Of a stretch of 64,000 nt of DNA, positions 17,868 to 26,813 are shown piece after piece. Origin of the DNA: Phytoactinopolyspora limicola (lineage in GTDB: Bacteria > Actinomycetota > Actinomycetes > Jiangellales > Jiangellaceae); assembly GCF_011320225.1 (NCBI RefSeq), contig NZ_JAAOEN010000001.1:1094725-1158724 (forward strand). Direction: 5' to 3'. Numbering within the stretch: the stretch's first letter is position 1; the number at the start of each line of letters is the position of its first letter. The notes beneath the pieces are model-generated. The model searched no databases. It was not told where the DNA came from and saw only the letters and a list, made by a program, of their open reading frames with translations. Both the position numbers and the translations under genes were made by a program.

Positions 17868-18856
17868 CGACGACGATGGTGCAGGCGCTCAACACCGCTC
17901 TGCGCGATGCCATGCGGGCCGACGAGTCCGTGGTGGTGTTCGGGGAGGACGTCGGTGTACTCGGGGGTGTCTTCCGGGTCACCGACAGCCTTGCCGACGA
18001 GTTCGGTGCGGATCGCTGCTTCGACACCCCGCTGGCCGAGAGCGGGATCACCGGGTTTGCCATCGGTATGGCAATGCGCGGCTTCCGGCCGGTCATCGAG
18101 ATGCAATTCGACTCGTTCGCCTACCCCGCCTTCGAGCAGGTAGCTTCCCACGTCGCCAAACTCCGCAACCGGACGCGAGGAGCACTTGAGCTGCCGATGG
18201 TCATCCGGATCCCCTACGGGGGCGGCATCGGCGGCGTAGAACACCACAGTGACTCCTCGGAGAGCCACTACGCGCATCTCCCGGGGCTGAAGGTCGTCAC
18301 GCCGGCCACCGTGGAGGATGCGTACTCGCTGCTGCGGAGCTCGATCGACGACCCCGACCCCGTCGTGTTCATGGAGCCGAAGAAGCTGTACTGGTCGAAG
18401 AGCGATACCGCACTGCCGGTGCGTGCGCCGGGCCTCGGGGCGGCCCGGATCGCCCGCCCTGGCGGTGACGTCACCTTCGTGGCGTACGGGCCGTCGGTCC
18501 CGGTGGCGCTCGACGCGGCCGAGGCTGCCACCGAACAGGGATTGGACATCGAGGTGATCGACCTGCGCTCGCTGGTGCCGCTCGACGACGCCGCCATCGA
18601 AGCCTCGGTGAACCGCACCGGCAGGTGTGTTGTCATCAGCGAAGCTCATAGCTTCGCCGGAATCGCGGCCGAGTTGGTCGCGCGGGTCCAGCAGCGGTGT
18701 TTCTACTCGCTGCAGGCGCCAGTGCTGCGGGTGGCTGGGCTCGACATCCCGTATCCGCCTCCGCTGTACGAACACCTCTATCTGCCCAGCGTTGATCGTG
18801 TGCTCGATGTCGTCGACCAGCTCGAATGGGACGAGCTGCCGAATCGGGCGGTATAG
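17864..18856 (+). CDS. 2-oxoacid dehydrogenase E1 component, beta subunit (branched-chain type)
   Basis: 330 residues. The N-terminal pyrimidine-binding domain has VVVFGEDVGVLGGVFRVT and FDTPLAESGITGFAIGMA; the C-terminal transketolase domain has EVIDLRSLVPLDD. It forms the alpha2-beta2 E1 enzyme with the preceding gene. No E2 (lipoyl acyltransferase) or E3 gene follows; the next gene is on the other strand. The E1 must therefore use E2/E3 encoded elsewhere. Confidence 0.88.
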   Translation: MTTTMVQALNTALRDAMRADESVVVFGEDVGVLGGVFRVTDSLADEFGADRCFDTPLAESGITGFAIGMAMRGFRPVIEMQFDSFAYPAFEQVASHVAKLRNRTRGALELPMVIRIPYGGGIGGVEHHSDSSESHYAHLPGLKVVTPATVEDAYSLLRSSIDDPDPVVFMEPKKLYWSKSDTALPVRAPGLGAARIARPGGDVTFVAYGPSVPVALDAAEAATEQGLDIEVIDLRSLVPLDDAAIEASVNRTGRCVVISEAHSFAGIAAELVARVQQRCFYSLQAPVLRVAGLDIPYPPPLYEHLYLPSVDRVLDVVDQLEWDELPNRAV

Positions 18857-18919
18857 CGGCGACGTCCGCCGGCCTGCCTCCGCGAACGACCCACTATTGC
18901 AGGGCACTATTGCACGACA

Positions 18920-19525
18920 CTAGGAGGCAGTGTCGGGGTGTCGGCCGAGTGCGCGCCGGTGATCGTTCCAGCGCTGCATCATCTCGCGGGCCTTCAGGCG
19001 GCTGAACCGGATGAACTCGGCACTCTCGAGCAGCCTGCGGGCTCCGGTGCTGGGCGCTAGCGTGGCAGCCCCTTCACGCAGGGTGTGCTCATGACGTTGG
19101 ATGACGGCGTCACGTTGTTGGAAGATGGCCCACCAGACGTCGTCGTCGCGGACTCGGTAGTGGTCCGCGCGGGAGCCCGGTTCCCGTACTCTGGTGAGCA
19201 TTCCGGCTCTGACCAGTTGCCGAACGGCGGTGGAGACGGCGGCAGGACTGACGTGGAGGGCGTCGGCGAGTTCGCGGGCGGAGTACCCCTCGGCGTCATT
19301 GACCAGCACGTAGGCGAACACTCGCCCGGCCATTCTGGGCAATCCGCTTTCGGTGAACACGAAGGACAACCGGTCGACCACCCGCCACCACGATGCCGGA
19401 TCGTCGCCGGGCATATCTGGGGAACCAGCGTCTGACAGGTGAGGGGGGCCGGCATTGCGCAGATCTTGGGGAAGCCGGTCGTCGGTGTTCGTTTGGGTGC
19501 CGCCTAGCTGGTGAGGGGACGTCAT
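18920..19525 (-). CDS. GbsR/MarR-type transcriptional regulator 1
   Basis: 201 residues. A helix-rich start (WWRVVDRLSFVFTESGLPRM) leads into a winged HTH: AGRVFAYVLVNDAEGYSARE, then ALHVSPAAVSTAVRQLVRAG and a wing with SRADHYRVRDDD. The C-terminal helices are probably for dimerisation. It is a clear paralogue of the regulator at 22188-22832. Divergent from the DMT transporter; the palindrome at 19543-19560 lies 18 bp before its ATG, so it probably represses both itself and the transporter. Confidence 0.82.
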   Translation of the reverse strand: MTSPHQLGGTQTNTDDRLPQDLRNAGPPHLSDAGSPDMPGDDPASWWRVVDRLSFVFTESGLPRMAGRVFAYVLVNDAEGYSARELADALHVSPAAVSTAVRQLVRAGMLTRVREPGSRADHYRVRDDDVWWAIFQQRDAVIQRHEHTLREGAATLAPSTGARRLLESAEFIRFSRLKAREMMQRWNDHRRALGRHPDTAS

Positions 19526-19542
19526 GCGGACAGTCTATTGAC

Positions 19543-19560
19543 TTTCACAACTTTGTGAAT
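19543..19560. promoter_or_regulatory. Operator of regulator 1 overlapping the transporter promoter
   Basis: TTTCACAACTTTGTGAAT: 7-bp arms TTCACAA (19544-19550) and TTGTGAA (19553-19559) form a perfect palindrome. On the plus strand TTCACA (19544-19549) can act as -35, with a 17-bp spacer to TAACAT (19567-19572) as -10. A bound dimer would cover the -35 and spacer. The same layout occurs at 22968-22997. Confidence 0.65.
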
Positions 19561-19628
19561 TCCCTGTAACATGCTTTTCGACAAGGGCGGACTACCAGCC
19601 CGCCGGGTTCTAATGCAAGGATCTGTGC

Positions 19629-20516
19629 GTGAATGCTTGGGGGATCGCCGTCACCATGTCGGTCGCGGCTGCCGCCTTCCACGCCTCCGCCGCGGTATTC
19701 CAAGAGCGGATGGCCGGCAGCCACGTAAGCGGTCCCGGACGACGCCTAGGTACCCTCCGGCTGCTCAGCAAGCCCCGTTGGTGGTGGGCGGTAGTGCTGA
19801 CGGGGATCGCCTCGGGCCTGCACCTCGTAGCGCTCCACTTCGGTCCACTCACCGTCGTGCAGCCGCTGGGCGCATTAACTCTAGTGCTCGCATTGTCTCT
19901 GTCCGCCGCACTCGCGGGGCGCCGGGTGACCCGGGGAGAATGGCTCGGCGTCGCACTCACCATGGCGGGGCTGGCCCTTCTGTTGCACCTGACCACAGCC
20001 GAGGCGCCACGGGTCGCCTTGAGCCCCGACGAGGTCCTCGCCCTCAGTGTTCTGGCCGTCGCCGGGACCGCCTTGCTCGTGTTCTCCGCCATGGGGGCAC
20101 GCCGCTTGGTAGTGCGCAGTCTCATGCACGCCGCCGCCGCCGGAATCTGCTTCGGCATCGCGTCGGCGATGGCCCGAACCGTCACCATCCGGATGTCCGA
20201 CCACGGTTGGTCGGAGGCGCTCACCCCCGCCACTGCCGTGATGGTAGCGCTGGCCTTCGGTGGGTTGCTCCTGGCGCAGGCCGCCTATCGTGCCGGGGTT
20301 GGCGCTCCGCTGGCCACGTTGACCATCGTGAATCCGATCGTCGCCGGTGTCATCGGCCTCCAGATGCTCGACGAGCGGTTCCAGGCCGGGGTCGGAGGTG
20401 CGGTGGTCGCCGGCCTAGCGGCCGTCGTGGCGGCGTGTGGTGTAGTGCTGCTCGCCCGCAATCGTGCTGCCGTCACCGCACGACGGCGGGATGAGGCGCT
20501 GACGGCAGTCCGTTAG
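19629..20516 (+). CDS. DMT-superfamily transporter (NIPA/EamA-like)
   Basis: 295 residues with 9-10 membrane helices and no signal peptide. Segments such as HFGPLTVVQPLGALTLVLAL and GAPLATLTIVNPIVAGVIGL are typical of the drug/metabolite transporter superfamily, nearest to the NIPA-like magnesium-type subgroup; the substrate is not determinable. GTG start at 19629 with AAGGA 8 bp upstream. Probably repressed by the divergent regulator 1. Its stop overlaps the convergent antiporter stop by 4 bp. Confidence 0.8.
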   Translation: MNAWGIAVTMSVAAAAFHASAAVFQERMAGSHVSGPGRRLGTLRLLSKPRWWWAVVLTGIASGLHLVALHFGPLTVVQPLGALTLVLALSLSAALAGRRVTRGEWLGVALTMAGLALLLHLTTAEAPRVALSPDEVLALSVLAVAGTALLVFSAMGARRLVVRSLMHAAAAGICFGIASAMARTVTIRMSDHGWSEALTPATAVMVALAFGGLLLAQAAYRAGVGAPLATLTIVNPIVAGVIGLQMLDERFQAGVGGAVVAGLAAVVAACGVVLLARNRAAVTARRRDEALTAVR

Positions 20517-22093
20517 CGTTCGGGGGGACGGTCGATCGCCACGGCGCTGTCGGCCAGTGCTGTACCTGCCTCGTCGTACAAGTGGAAGACGGCATGGGCG
20601 CCGAGCTGGCGCAGTGGTTCGACCTCTTCGAGGTGGGTCACCACGGCCGCCACCCGCCCACTGAACGAACGCCCGTGAAGCTGATCTAGGGCGAAGAGGT
20701 TGCCGGCGTGGTAGGGCATGGCGAGCAGGACGTGCCGGACGTGATCCGCGATGACGATCCGGTCCCAGAAATCGGCGTCTGTGGCGTCACCCTCGACCAC
20801 GTGATATCCGTCGGCGCGGAGTTGTTCGACCTTGGCCTCGTCCGTCTCGACGCCGAGGACGCGTAGGCCGTGGCCGGCCGCGAGCTGGTCGTAGGCGCCA
20901 CGTCCGACTCGCCCCATGCCCAGCACTATGGCCTGCGCGTCGCCAACATCGATCGGGCGATCCTGCGGATGGAGCCGGCTTGGATCCTGGTGGGGCAGCC
21001 GGGCCTCGGCGCGGCCGAGCAGGCGACTACTGCGCGCGTTGAGCAACGCGGCGGCGACGAAGCTCAGCGCCACCGCTAGCGAAAGAACTACGAGCCAGTC
21101 GTCGTCGAGCCAGCCCAGCCCGGCGGCGAGGGCCGCGACGATCAGTCCGAACTCGGAGAAGTTGCTGAGGCTGAGGGCGGCGAGAAACGAGGTGCGATGT
21201 CGTAGCCGGAAGCCGTTGAAAATGGCCATGAACAGCACAGACTTCACTGGAAGGATGACCACCAACAGCAGGGCCATACCCACGGTCTCCAGCGTGGGCA
21301 GTGCGGTGAGCCCGATCGAGACGAAGAAGCCGACCAGGAACAGCTCTTTCATGGTGAACAGCGATTTGGACAGCCGATTGGCCGCCGGATGGGGGGCTAG
21401 CAGCATGCCGATGATCAGTGCGCCGAGGTCACCTTTGATGCCGACCTGCTCGAAGAGTGCGTAGCCGAGCACCAGGGCGAGAACCACACCGAAGAGGATC
21501 TGCATCTCACCATGCCCGATGCGCGCCAGGAGGCGGCGCAACAGCGGTGCCGCCGGGATCAGCAGCACCAGCCCGATCGCCCATGGGCTGGGCAGTTCGC
21601 CGGTGGACGCGGTCAGGAAGACGACGGCGAAGATGTCTTGCATGATGAGTACGCCGATGGCCAACCGGCCGTACAAGGAGCGGCTCTCGCTCCGGTCTTC
21701 GAGGATCTTCACGGCGAACACTGTGCTGGAGAATGACAGGGCGAACGCCAGCAACACGAAAGTGCTCCAGTCGGCGCTGTTCAGCATCGACAGTCCGACG
21801 AGTTTGAGGCCGGCCAGCATGGCGACGAAGAGCCCGGTAGAGACCGCCATGTGCACGGTGGCCGAGCCCCAGACCTCGCGGCGCAGCAGCGTCCGTACGT
21901 TCAGCTTCAGCCCGATGGTGAACAGGAGGAGGGTGACTCCCAACCCGGCGATGGTGTCCAGCTCTGATGTGAGCTCGTAACCCATGGCGTTGAGGACGAA
22001 GCCGGCGGCGAGGAACCCGACCAACGGAGGGAGCCGGATAGACATGGCCGCAAGGCCACCGAGGAACGGTACCAGGATGAAGGCGGGGTCCAT
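20513..22093 (-). CDS. CPA2-family monovalent cation/proton antiporter (Kef-type) with TrkA-N domain
   Basis: 526 residues. About 12 membrane helices (1-385) include LLFTIGLKLNVRTLLR, the VLIMQDIFAVVFL helix with the acidic residue and GIKGDLGALIIGMLLAPHP. A C-terminal TrkA-N/RCK Rossmann domain (about 405-520) has GMGRVGRGAYDQLAAGHGL and VEGDATDADFW, indicating nucleotide gating. It moves K+ or Na+ against protons. ATG at 22093 is chosen because it begins at the first membrane helix; the upstream extension is low-complexity Pro/Arg. Confidence 0.87.
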   Translation of the reverse strand: MDPAFILVPFLGGLAAMSIRLPPLVGFLAAGFVLNAMGYELTSELDTIAGLGVTLLLFTIGLKLNVRTLLRREVWGSATVHMAVSTGLFVAMLAGLKLVGLSMLNSADWSTFVLLAFALSFSSTVFAVKILEDRSESRSLYGRLAIGVLIMQDIFAVVFLTASTGELPSPWAIGLVLLIPAAPLLRRLLARIGHGEMQILFGVVLALVLGYALFEQVGIKGDLGALIIGMLLAPHPAANRLSKSLFTMKELFLVGFFVSIGLTALPTLETVGMALLLVVILPVKSVLFMAIFNGFRLRHRTSFLAALSLSNFSEFGLIVAALAAGLGWLDDDWLVVLSLAVALSFVAAALLNARSSRLLGRAEARLPHQDPSRLHPQDRPIDVGDAQAIVLGMGRVGRGAYDQLAAGHGLRVLGVETDEAKVEQLRADGYHVVEGDATDADFWDRIVIADHVRHVLLAMPYHAGNLFALDQLHGRSFSGRVAAVVTHLEEVEPLRQLGAHAVFHLYDEAGTALADSAVAIDRPPER

Positions 22094-22187
22094 GTGGTGA
22101 GCGCTCCGGGCAGTGCTGGCTGGCTCCGGGTGGCCAGGGCTAGGCGGGTGACTGGACGCGGACGCGCCGGACTGGCGCGGTCCGAGC

Positions 22188-22832
22188 CTACTGGGATGAA
22201 GCCGACGGATCGGGGGTCGGGGTCGCGTGGCCGAGTGAGCCCTGGCTCGGGGTGTCTTGTTGTGCGGGGGCGTCATCGGCCCATTGGAGGCGGTACTTCT
22301 GCCATTCCTGCATGGCGGTCCAGGTGTGTTCTTCGATGAAGCGGTAGAACTCGATGGTCTCGCGGATGCGGCGGCCGCCAGGCCGGTCTTCGCCGATGGT
22401 GGCCAGGCCGTCGGACAGGACGGCGAGTGTGCGGGTGATGAAGGGACGGCGTTGCGCCATGATGGCGCTCCAGATGTCGTCGTCGTAGACGCGGTAGTGG
22501 TCTACTCGCGCACCTGGGGCGCGTTCCTTGGCTAGCAAGCCAGCTTGGACGAGCTGGCGCACCGCGCCGGAGATCGCCGCTGGACTGACCCGTAGGCCTT
22601 CGGCGAACTCGCGGGCGGTGTAGCTCTCGGCATCGTCGGCCAAGACGAAAGCGAACACCCGGGCGGACATCCGTGGCAGGCCGGCTTCGTTCAGCAGCAT
22701 GGCGAGCTGCTCGACGAACCTGAGCACTGCTTCCTGGTGCGTCTCACCCCGGTCAGCGGCGGGAAACCCATCCCCGGTGACGTCAGGTGTCGCTGGCAAA
22801 ACCGAACCCCCAATGACGACGCTGTGGCTCAC
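22188..22832 (-). CDS. GbsR/MarR-type transcriptional regulator 2
   Basis: 214 residues, paralogous to regulator 1: FVEQLAMLLNEAGLPRMSAR, FAFVLADDAESYTAREFAEG, LRVSPAAISGAVRQLVQAGL and the wing RVDHYRVYDDDIW. A Ser/Pro/Asp-rich tail follows residue 185. GTG start at 22832. Divergent from the ABC exporter genes, whose promoter carries a close variant of the regulator 1 operator. Probable local repressor of the exporter. Confidence 0.82.
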   Translation of the reverse strand: MSHSVVIGGSVLPATPDVTGDGFPAADRGETHQEAVLRFVEQLAMLLNEAGLPRMSARVFAFVLADDAESYTAREFAEGLRVSPAAISGAVRQLVQAGLLAKERAPGARVDHYRVYDDDIWSAIMAQRRPFITRTLAVLSDGLATIGEDRPGGRRIRETIEFYRFIEEHTWTAMQEWQKYRLQWADDAPAQQDTPSQGSLGHATPTPDPSASSQ

Positions 22833-22967
22833 GAAACCGGTGGCCGCGGTGGTGATATCCGTGGTTCGGTAGAACCCCGGAGGCTCCCGGTGTTGGGGCC
22901 GTGGCTTGGTCTTGCCACGTGTCCCGAGTCCATTGTCTCAGGAGTCGAGAATACTTCCATTCACTTC

Positions 22968-22997
22968 TTTCACAAAACTATGAAATCTGTGTAGTGT
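22968..22997 (+). promoter_or_regulatory. Operator-promoter of the ABC exporter, probably leaderless
   Basis: Operator TTTCACAAAACTATGAAA (22968-22985) has 7-bp arms with one mismatch around 4 nt. TTCACA (22969-22974) fits a -35, and TAGTGT (22992-22997) a -10 after a 17-bp spacer. The ATG at 23005 is 7 nt beyond the -10, so transcription may start at or beside the start codon; no Shine-Dalgarno sequence is visible. Confidence 0.6.
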
Positions 22998-23004
22998 GAT
23001 CGGC

Positions 23005-23940
23005 ATGACACGAGCAATCGACGTGACCGGCGTGGTCAAGACCTTCGGCCAGACACGGGCTTTGAACGGGTTGAACCTCCAGGTGGAGACGGGCGAGGTG
23101 CACGGCTTCCTCGGGCCCAACGGGGCCGGGAAGTCGACCACCATCCGGGTGCTCCTCGGCCTGCTGCGCGCCGATTCCGGGGAGGTGTCGCTCCTCGGGG
23201 GCGACCCCTGGAACGACGCTGTGGAGCTGCATAGACGGTTGGCCTATGTTCCCGGCGACGTCGAGCTGTGGCCCAACCTCACTGGTGGCGAAGCCATCGA
23301 TCTGATGGGCCGCCTGCGCGGCGGGCTGGATCAGGCCCGCCGGAAGGAGTTGATCGAGCGGTTCGACCTCGACCCGACCAAAAAGGGCCGCACCTACTCC
23401 AAAGGCAACCGGCAGAAGGTCGCGATCATCTCGGCCTTGGCGTCGGACGTGGAGCTGCTGATCCTGGACGAGCCGACCGCCGGGCTAGACCCGTTGATGG
23501 AGACGGTGTTCCAAGACTTCATCCTGCAGGCCAAGGCCGAGGGGAAGACGGTGCTGCTGTCCAGCCACATCCTGGCCCAGGTTGAGAAGTTGTGCGACAA
23601 GATCAGCATCATCCGGCTCGGTGAGGTCGTCCAGTCCGGCACGTTGACCGAGATGCGACACCTCACCCGGACCACCGTCGAGGCCACCACGACGCAGCCG
23701 GCCAACAGTCTCGCTGAGCTGCCCGGGATCCACGACTTCGAGCACGACGACGGCCGGGTCCGGTTCGCCGTGGACGGCGACCAGCTCGATGGCGCGCTGC
23801 GCGGGCTCACTCAGCTCGGCGTCCGGAGCCTGATCAGCCACCCGCCGACGCTGGAGGAGCTGATGCTGCGTCACTACGGTGACGAGCTCGAAGCATCCAA
23901 CGGTGGGCGCCATGCCGCGTCCGGCGCCGAACAGAACTGA
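23005..23940 (+). CDS. ABC exporter ATP-binding protein
   Basis: 311 residues. Walker A is [10 protein letters not shown] (about 37-45), the signature is the variant YSKGNRQKV, and Walker B is [13 protein letters not shown]. The C-terminal part (about 220-311) is a DrrA-like extension. It powers the permease encoded next. ATG at 23005 is preferred to GTG 22996 because of the -10 spacing. The pair resembles drug/antibiotic exporters (TnrB/DrrA group) under local repression. Confidence 0.9.
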   Translation: MTRAIDVTGVVKTFGQTRALNGLNLQVETGEVHGFLGPNGAGKSTTIRVLLGLLRADSGEVSLLGGDPWNDAVELHRRLAYVPGDVELWPNLTGGEAIDLMGRLRGGLDQARRKELIERFDLDPTKKGRTYSKGNRQKVAIISALASDVELLILDEPTAGLDPLMETVFQDFILQAKAEGKTVLLSSHILAQVEKLCDKISIIRLGEVVQSGTLTEMRHLTRTTVEATTTQPANSLAELPGIHDFEHDDGRVRFAVDGDQLDGALRGLTQLGVRSLISHPPTLEELMLRHYGDELEASNGGRHAASGAEQN

Positions 23941-23951
23941 GAGGACACCCG

Positions 23952-25610
23952 ATGACCACAACAACGGCTCCCCCGGCAGCGCCGGAGCAGGCCGTTCGGC
24001 GCGGGGGGAATTCCTTGACCGGCACGGCCACCATGATTCGGTTCATGTTGCGCCGAGACCGGGTTCGGATTCCGGTCTGGATCCTTGCCCTGACTTTCGC
24101 CGCGGTGTCCACCCTGGCCAACTTTGAGCAGACCTACTCCACCGTGGCTGATCGTCAGTCGGCGGTCGATCTGCTTGAGCTGCCGGCGATGGTGGCCATG
24201 GTCGGGCCCAACTACGCGGCGGATGAGTACACCTTCGGCGCGATGTTGGGCCACCAGATGTTCATCTTCATGGCGGCCGTCTTTGCGCTGATGAGCGTCT
24301 TGCTCTTCGTGCGGCATACGCGGGCAGAGGAGGAGGCCGGACGGTCCGAGCTGATCCGGTCGAGTGTGTTGGGCCGCCACGCCCAGACTGCTGCCGCCCT
24401 GCTCGTCGTCGGCGGCACCAACGTGGTAACCGGCTTGCTCACCGCCCTTGCGATTAGTGGGTCCTCGGCCGAGGGGGTGACCACCAGCGGCGCCTTCATC
24501 TTCGGCATGGGGTTGGCGCTGGTCGGAGTCACGTTTATGGCGATCGCGGCGGTAACCGTGCAGGTCACCGAGTACAGCCGCGGAGCATCGGGAATGGCGT
24601 TGGCCGTGCTAGGAGCGGCGTATGCCGTGCGTGCGGTGGGTGACGTCGGAGACAATGGCCTATCTTGGCTGTCCCCGCTGTATTGGGGTTTCACCACCAG
24701 GTCCTTCTCGAGCTCCGAGCGCGCGTGGCCGTTGCTGCTGCTGGTAGCGGTGGCGGCAATCATGATCGTGGTTGCTGTCTACCTCAGCACTCGCCGTGAC
24801 GTAGGCGCTGGCCTGCGTCCGCCGCGGCTAGGATCTCCGTCGGCACCGGACTCGCTGAGCTCACCGCTAGGGCTGGCGATGCGGCTCCAACGGGCCAATG
24901 TCCTCGGTTGGGCCGTCGGACTCGCGCTGTTCGGGCTGATGTACGGCAGCATCCTCGACGGTGCCGACGAAATGTTCGAGCAGATCTCGGCCTTGCAAGA
25001 CATGGTTGCCGACGTAGAAGGTGCCGGTCTGGTCGAGTCCTGGGTAGCGACGGTCATGAGCTTCCTGGCCATGATCGTGTCGATTCAGGCGATCCTTGCT
25101 GTGCACCGGCTTCGGGTAGAGGAGAGCCGTGGACGGGCCGAGCCGGTGCTTGCTACCGCGGTATCCCGGCGGGATTGGATGGCCAGCCATTTGACCGTGG
25201 CGTTTGTGGGTAGTGCGATCGTCATGTTGGCGGCCGGAATTGGCTTCGGCGCAACCGGCGCTATCGTGACCGAGGACGGGGCGTTGTTCGCAGACATGCT
25301 CCTGGCCGCCACGGCACAGATACCGGCGATCTGGGTCGCGGTCGGGCTCGCCGCCGCCCTGTTTGGTGTGCTACCCCGGTTGGGCAGCGTCGCATGGATC
25401 ATTCCCATCTACGGCTTGGTCATTGTCTACATGGGCGGTGTGCTGGGGCTGGATCCGGCGACGAAGAACTACTCGCCGTTCGGCCATGTGCCCGAGCTCC
25501 CGGCGGCCGACTTCGAGGTCTTGCCGTTGCTCATTCTGCTGGCGGTGGCGGTGGTATTGACGTTGGTTGGCCTGGCAGGCTTCCGGCGACGAGACCTCGA
25601 GACGAAGTAG
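23952..25610 (+). CDS. ABC exporter permease (polyketide-antibiotic-exporter type)
   Basis: 552 residues with about 12 membrane helices in two halves (TM blocks about 35-265 and 305-540). Such a doubled ABC-2 permease fits the TnrB3-like 'exporter of polyketide antibiotics' family. Typical soluble segments are VRHTRAEEEAGRSELIRSSV and the duplicated HRLRVEESRGRAEPVLATAV. It begins 11 bp after the ATPase gene with GAGGA as ribosome-binding site. Substrate unknown. Confidence 0.85.
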   Translation: MTTTTAPPAAPEQAVRRGGNSLTGTATMIRFMLRRDRVRIPVWILALTFAAVSTLANFEQTYSTVADRQSAVDLLELPAMVAMVGPNYAADEYTFGAMLGHQMFIFMAAVFALMSVLLFVRHTRAEEEAGRSELIRSSVLGRHAQTAAALLVVGGTNVVTGLLTALAISGSSAEGVTTSGAFIFGMGLALVGVTFMAIAAVTVQVTEYSRGASGMALAVLGAAYAVRAVGDVGDNGLSWLSPLYWGFTTRSFSSSERAWPLLLLVAVAAIMIVVAVYLSTRRDVGAGLRPPRLGSPSAPDSLSSPLGLAMRLQRANVLGWAVGLALFGLMYGSILDGADEMFEQISALQDMVADVEGAGLVESWVATVMSFLAMIVSIQAILAVHRLRVEESRGRAEPVLATAVSRRDWMASHLTVAFVGSAIVMLAAGIGFGATGAIVTEDGALFADMLLAATAQIPAIWVAVGLAAALFGVLPRLGSVAWIIPIYGLVIVYMGGVLGLDPATKNYSPFGHVPELPAADFEVLPLLILLAVAVVLTLVGLAGFRRRDLETK

Positions 25611-25654
25611 GGCGAGCCACGCGGCGGCCTGAGCGTTTTAAATGGTTCCCCTTC

Positions 25655-25687
25655 GGGCTGGGCTGAGTAACGACCTCAGCCCAGCCC
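25655..25687 (+). terminator. Terminator-like hairpin after the ABC exporter operon
   Basis: Perfect 13-bp arms GGGCTGGGCTGAG (25655-25667) and CTCAGCCCAGCCC (25675-25687) with a 7-nt loop, 45 bp after the permease stop. No clear U-run follows. Confidence 0.6.
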
Positions 25688-25832
25688 GGCTGCCGTCTAG
25701 CTGGGCCGAGTGTCCACCTCGGCGCCGCCCGGCTGTGGTCCGCGCCGCCGGAGAGCACCCGGCATCTTTCCTGCGCCCACCGCCGTATCGCCCTGATTCA
25801 GCAGGCCGGCCACCGCGTAGGCTTGAGCATCT

Positions 25833-26813
25833 ATGAGCGACTGGGAAGGGGTACGCCTGCACGTCGTCACGGGCAAAGGCGGCACCGGGAAGACGACGGT
25901 GGCGGCGGCGCTCGCTCTGGCGCTTGCCGGCGACGGCCACAAGATCCTGCTCGTCGAGGTCGAGGAGAGGCAGGGCCTCGCACACCTGTTCGACGTCGGC
26001 CCACTCGACTACACCGAGCGGAGGATCGCGTCGGCACCAGGCGGCGGTGAGGTCCACGGGTTGGCCGTCGACGCCCGCGAGGCGATGCACGAGTACCTCG
26101 CCATCTTCTATCGTCTGGGCCGAGCCGCCCGCGCGCTCGACAAAGTCGGCTTCGTCGAGTTCGCTACCACCATCGCACCCGGTCTGCGCGACGTCCTGCT
26201 GACCGGCAAAACCTACGAGGCGACCCGTCGAAAGGACCCGCAAGGTGAGTTCCAGTACGACGCCGTTGTGCTCGACGCGCCACCCACCGGCCGGGTGACC
26301 CGTTTCCTCGACGTCAATACGTCGGTATCGTCGCTGGCCAGAGTTGGGCCGATCCACCGGCAAGCAACCGCTATCACCTCTCTGCTCCACAGCCCTCGCA
26401 CCGCGGTCCATGTCGTCACCTTGCTCGAAGACATGCCGGTCCAAGAGACCGTGGACACCATCGAAGAACTGCGGCAGGCGCGTATTCCGGTCGGCGCCGT
26501 GGTGATCAACCAGGTGCGCCAGCCCCACCTCGACGACGTGCACCAGCAGGCCGCCCGAGCCGGCGAGCTCGACCCGGAGCTGATCAGGGCCGGCCTGAGC
26601 GCTGCCGCGTTGCCCGACTCCGCGGCCATCGTCGAGCGGCTCCGCGTCGAGGCGGCCGAACACGCGGAGCGCCTCGACGCGGAGCGCGCTGCCCGAGCCA
26701 GCCTCGGCGCACTAGACCGGCCCACCTATAACCTGCCGCGGCTGCCGGAGGGGGTCGACCCCACCGCCGTGTACGAGCTGGCCGAGATGTTGCGAGAACA
26801 GGGAGCAGCATGA
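25833..26813 (+). CDS. ArsA/Get3-like anion-transporting ATPase, first paralogue (Rv3679 type)
   Basis: 326 residues. The deviant Walker A GKGGTGKTT keeps the signature lysine; switch regions include VLDAPPTGRVTRFLDV. The family works as dimers in membrane-protein targeting (Get3) or arsenite efflux (ArsA); here no arsenic genes are nearby. The gene pairs with the next one by a 4-bp overlap, as Rv3679-Rv3680 do in M. tuberculosis, where the pair has been studied as a Get3-related complex. The role in this organism is inferred. Confidence 0.85.
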   Translation: MSDWEGVRLHVVTGKGGTGKTTVAAALALALAGDGHKILLVEVEERQGLAHLFDVGPLDYTERRIASAPGGGEVHGLAVDAREAMHEYLAIFYRLGRAARALDKVGFVEFATTIAPGLRDVLLTGKTYEATRRKDPQGEFQYDAVVLDAPPTGRVTRFLDVNTSVSSLARVGPIHRQATAITSLLHSPRTAVHVVTLLEDMPVQETVDTIEELRQARIPVGAVVINQVRQPHLDDVHQQAARAGELDPELIRAGLSAAALPDSAAIVERLRVEAAEHAERLDAERAARASLGALDRPTYNLPRLPEGVDPTAVYELAEMLREQGAA

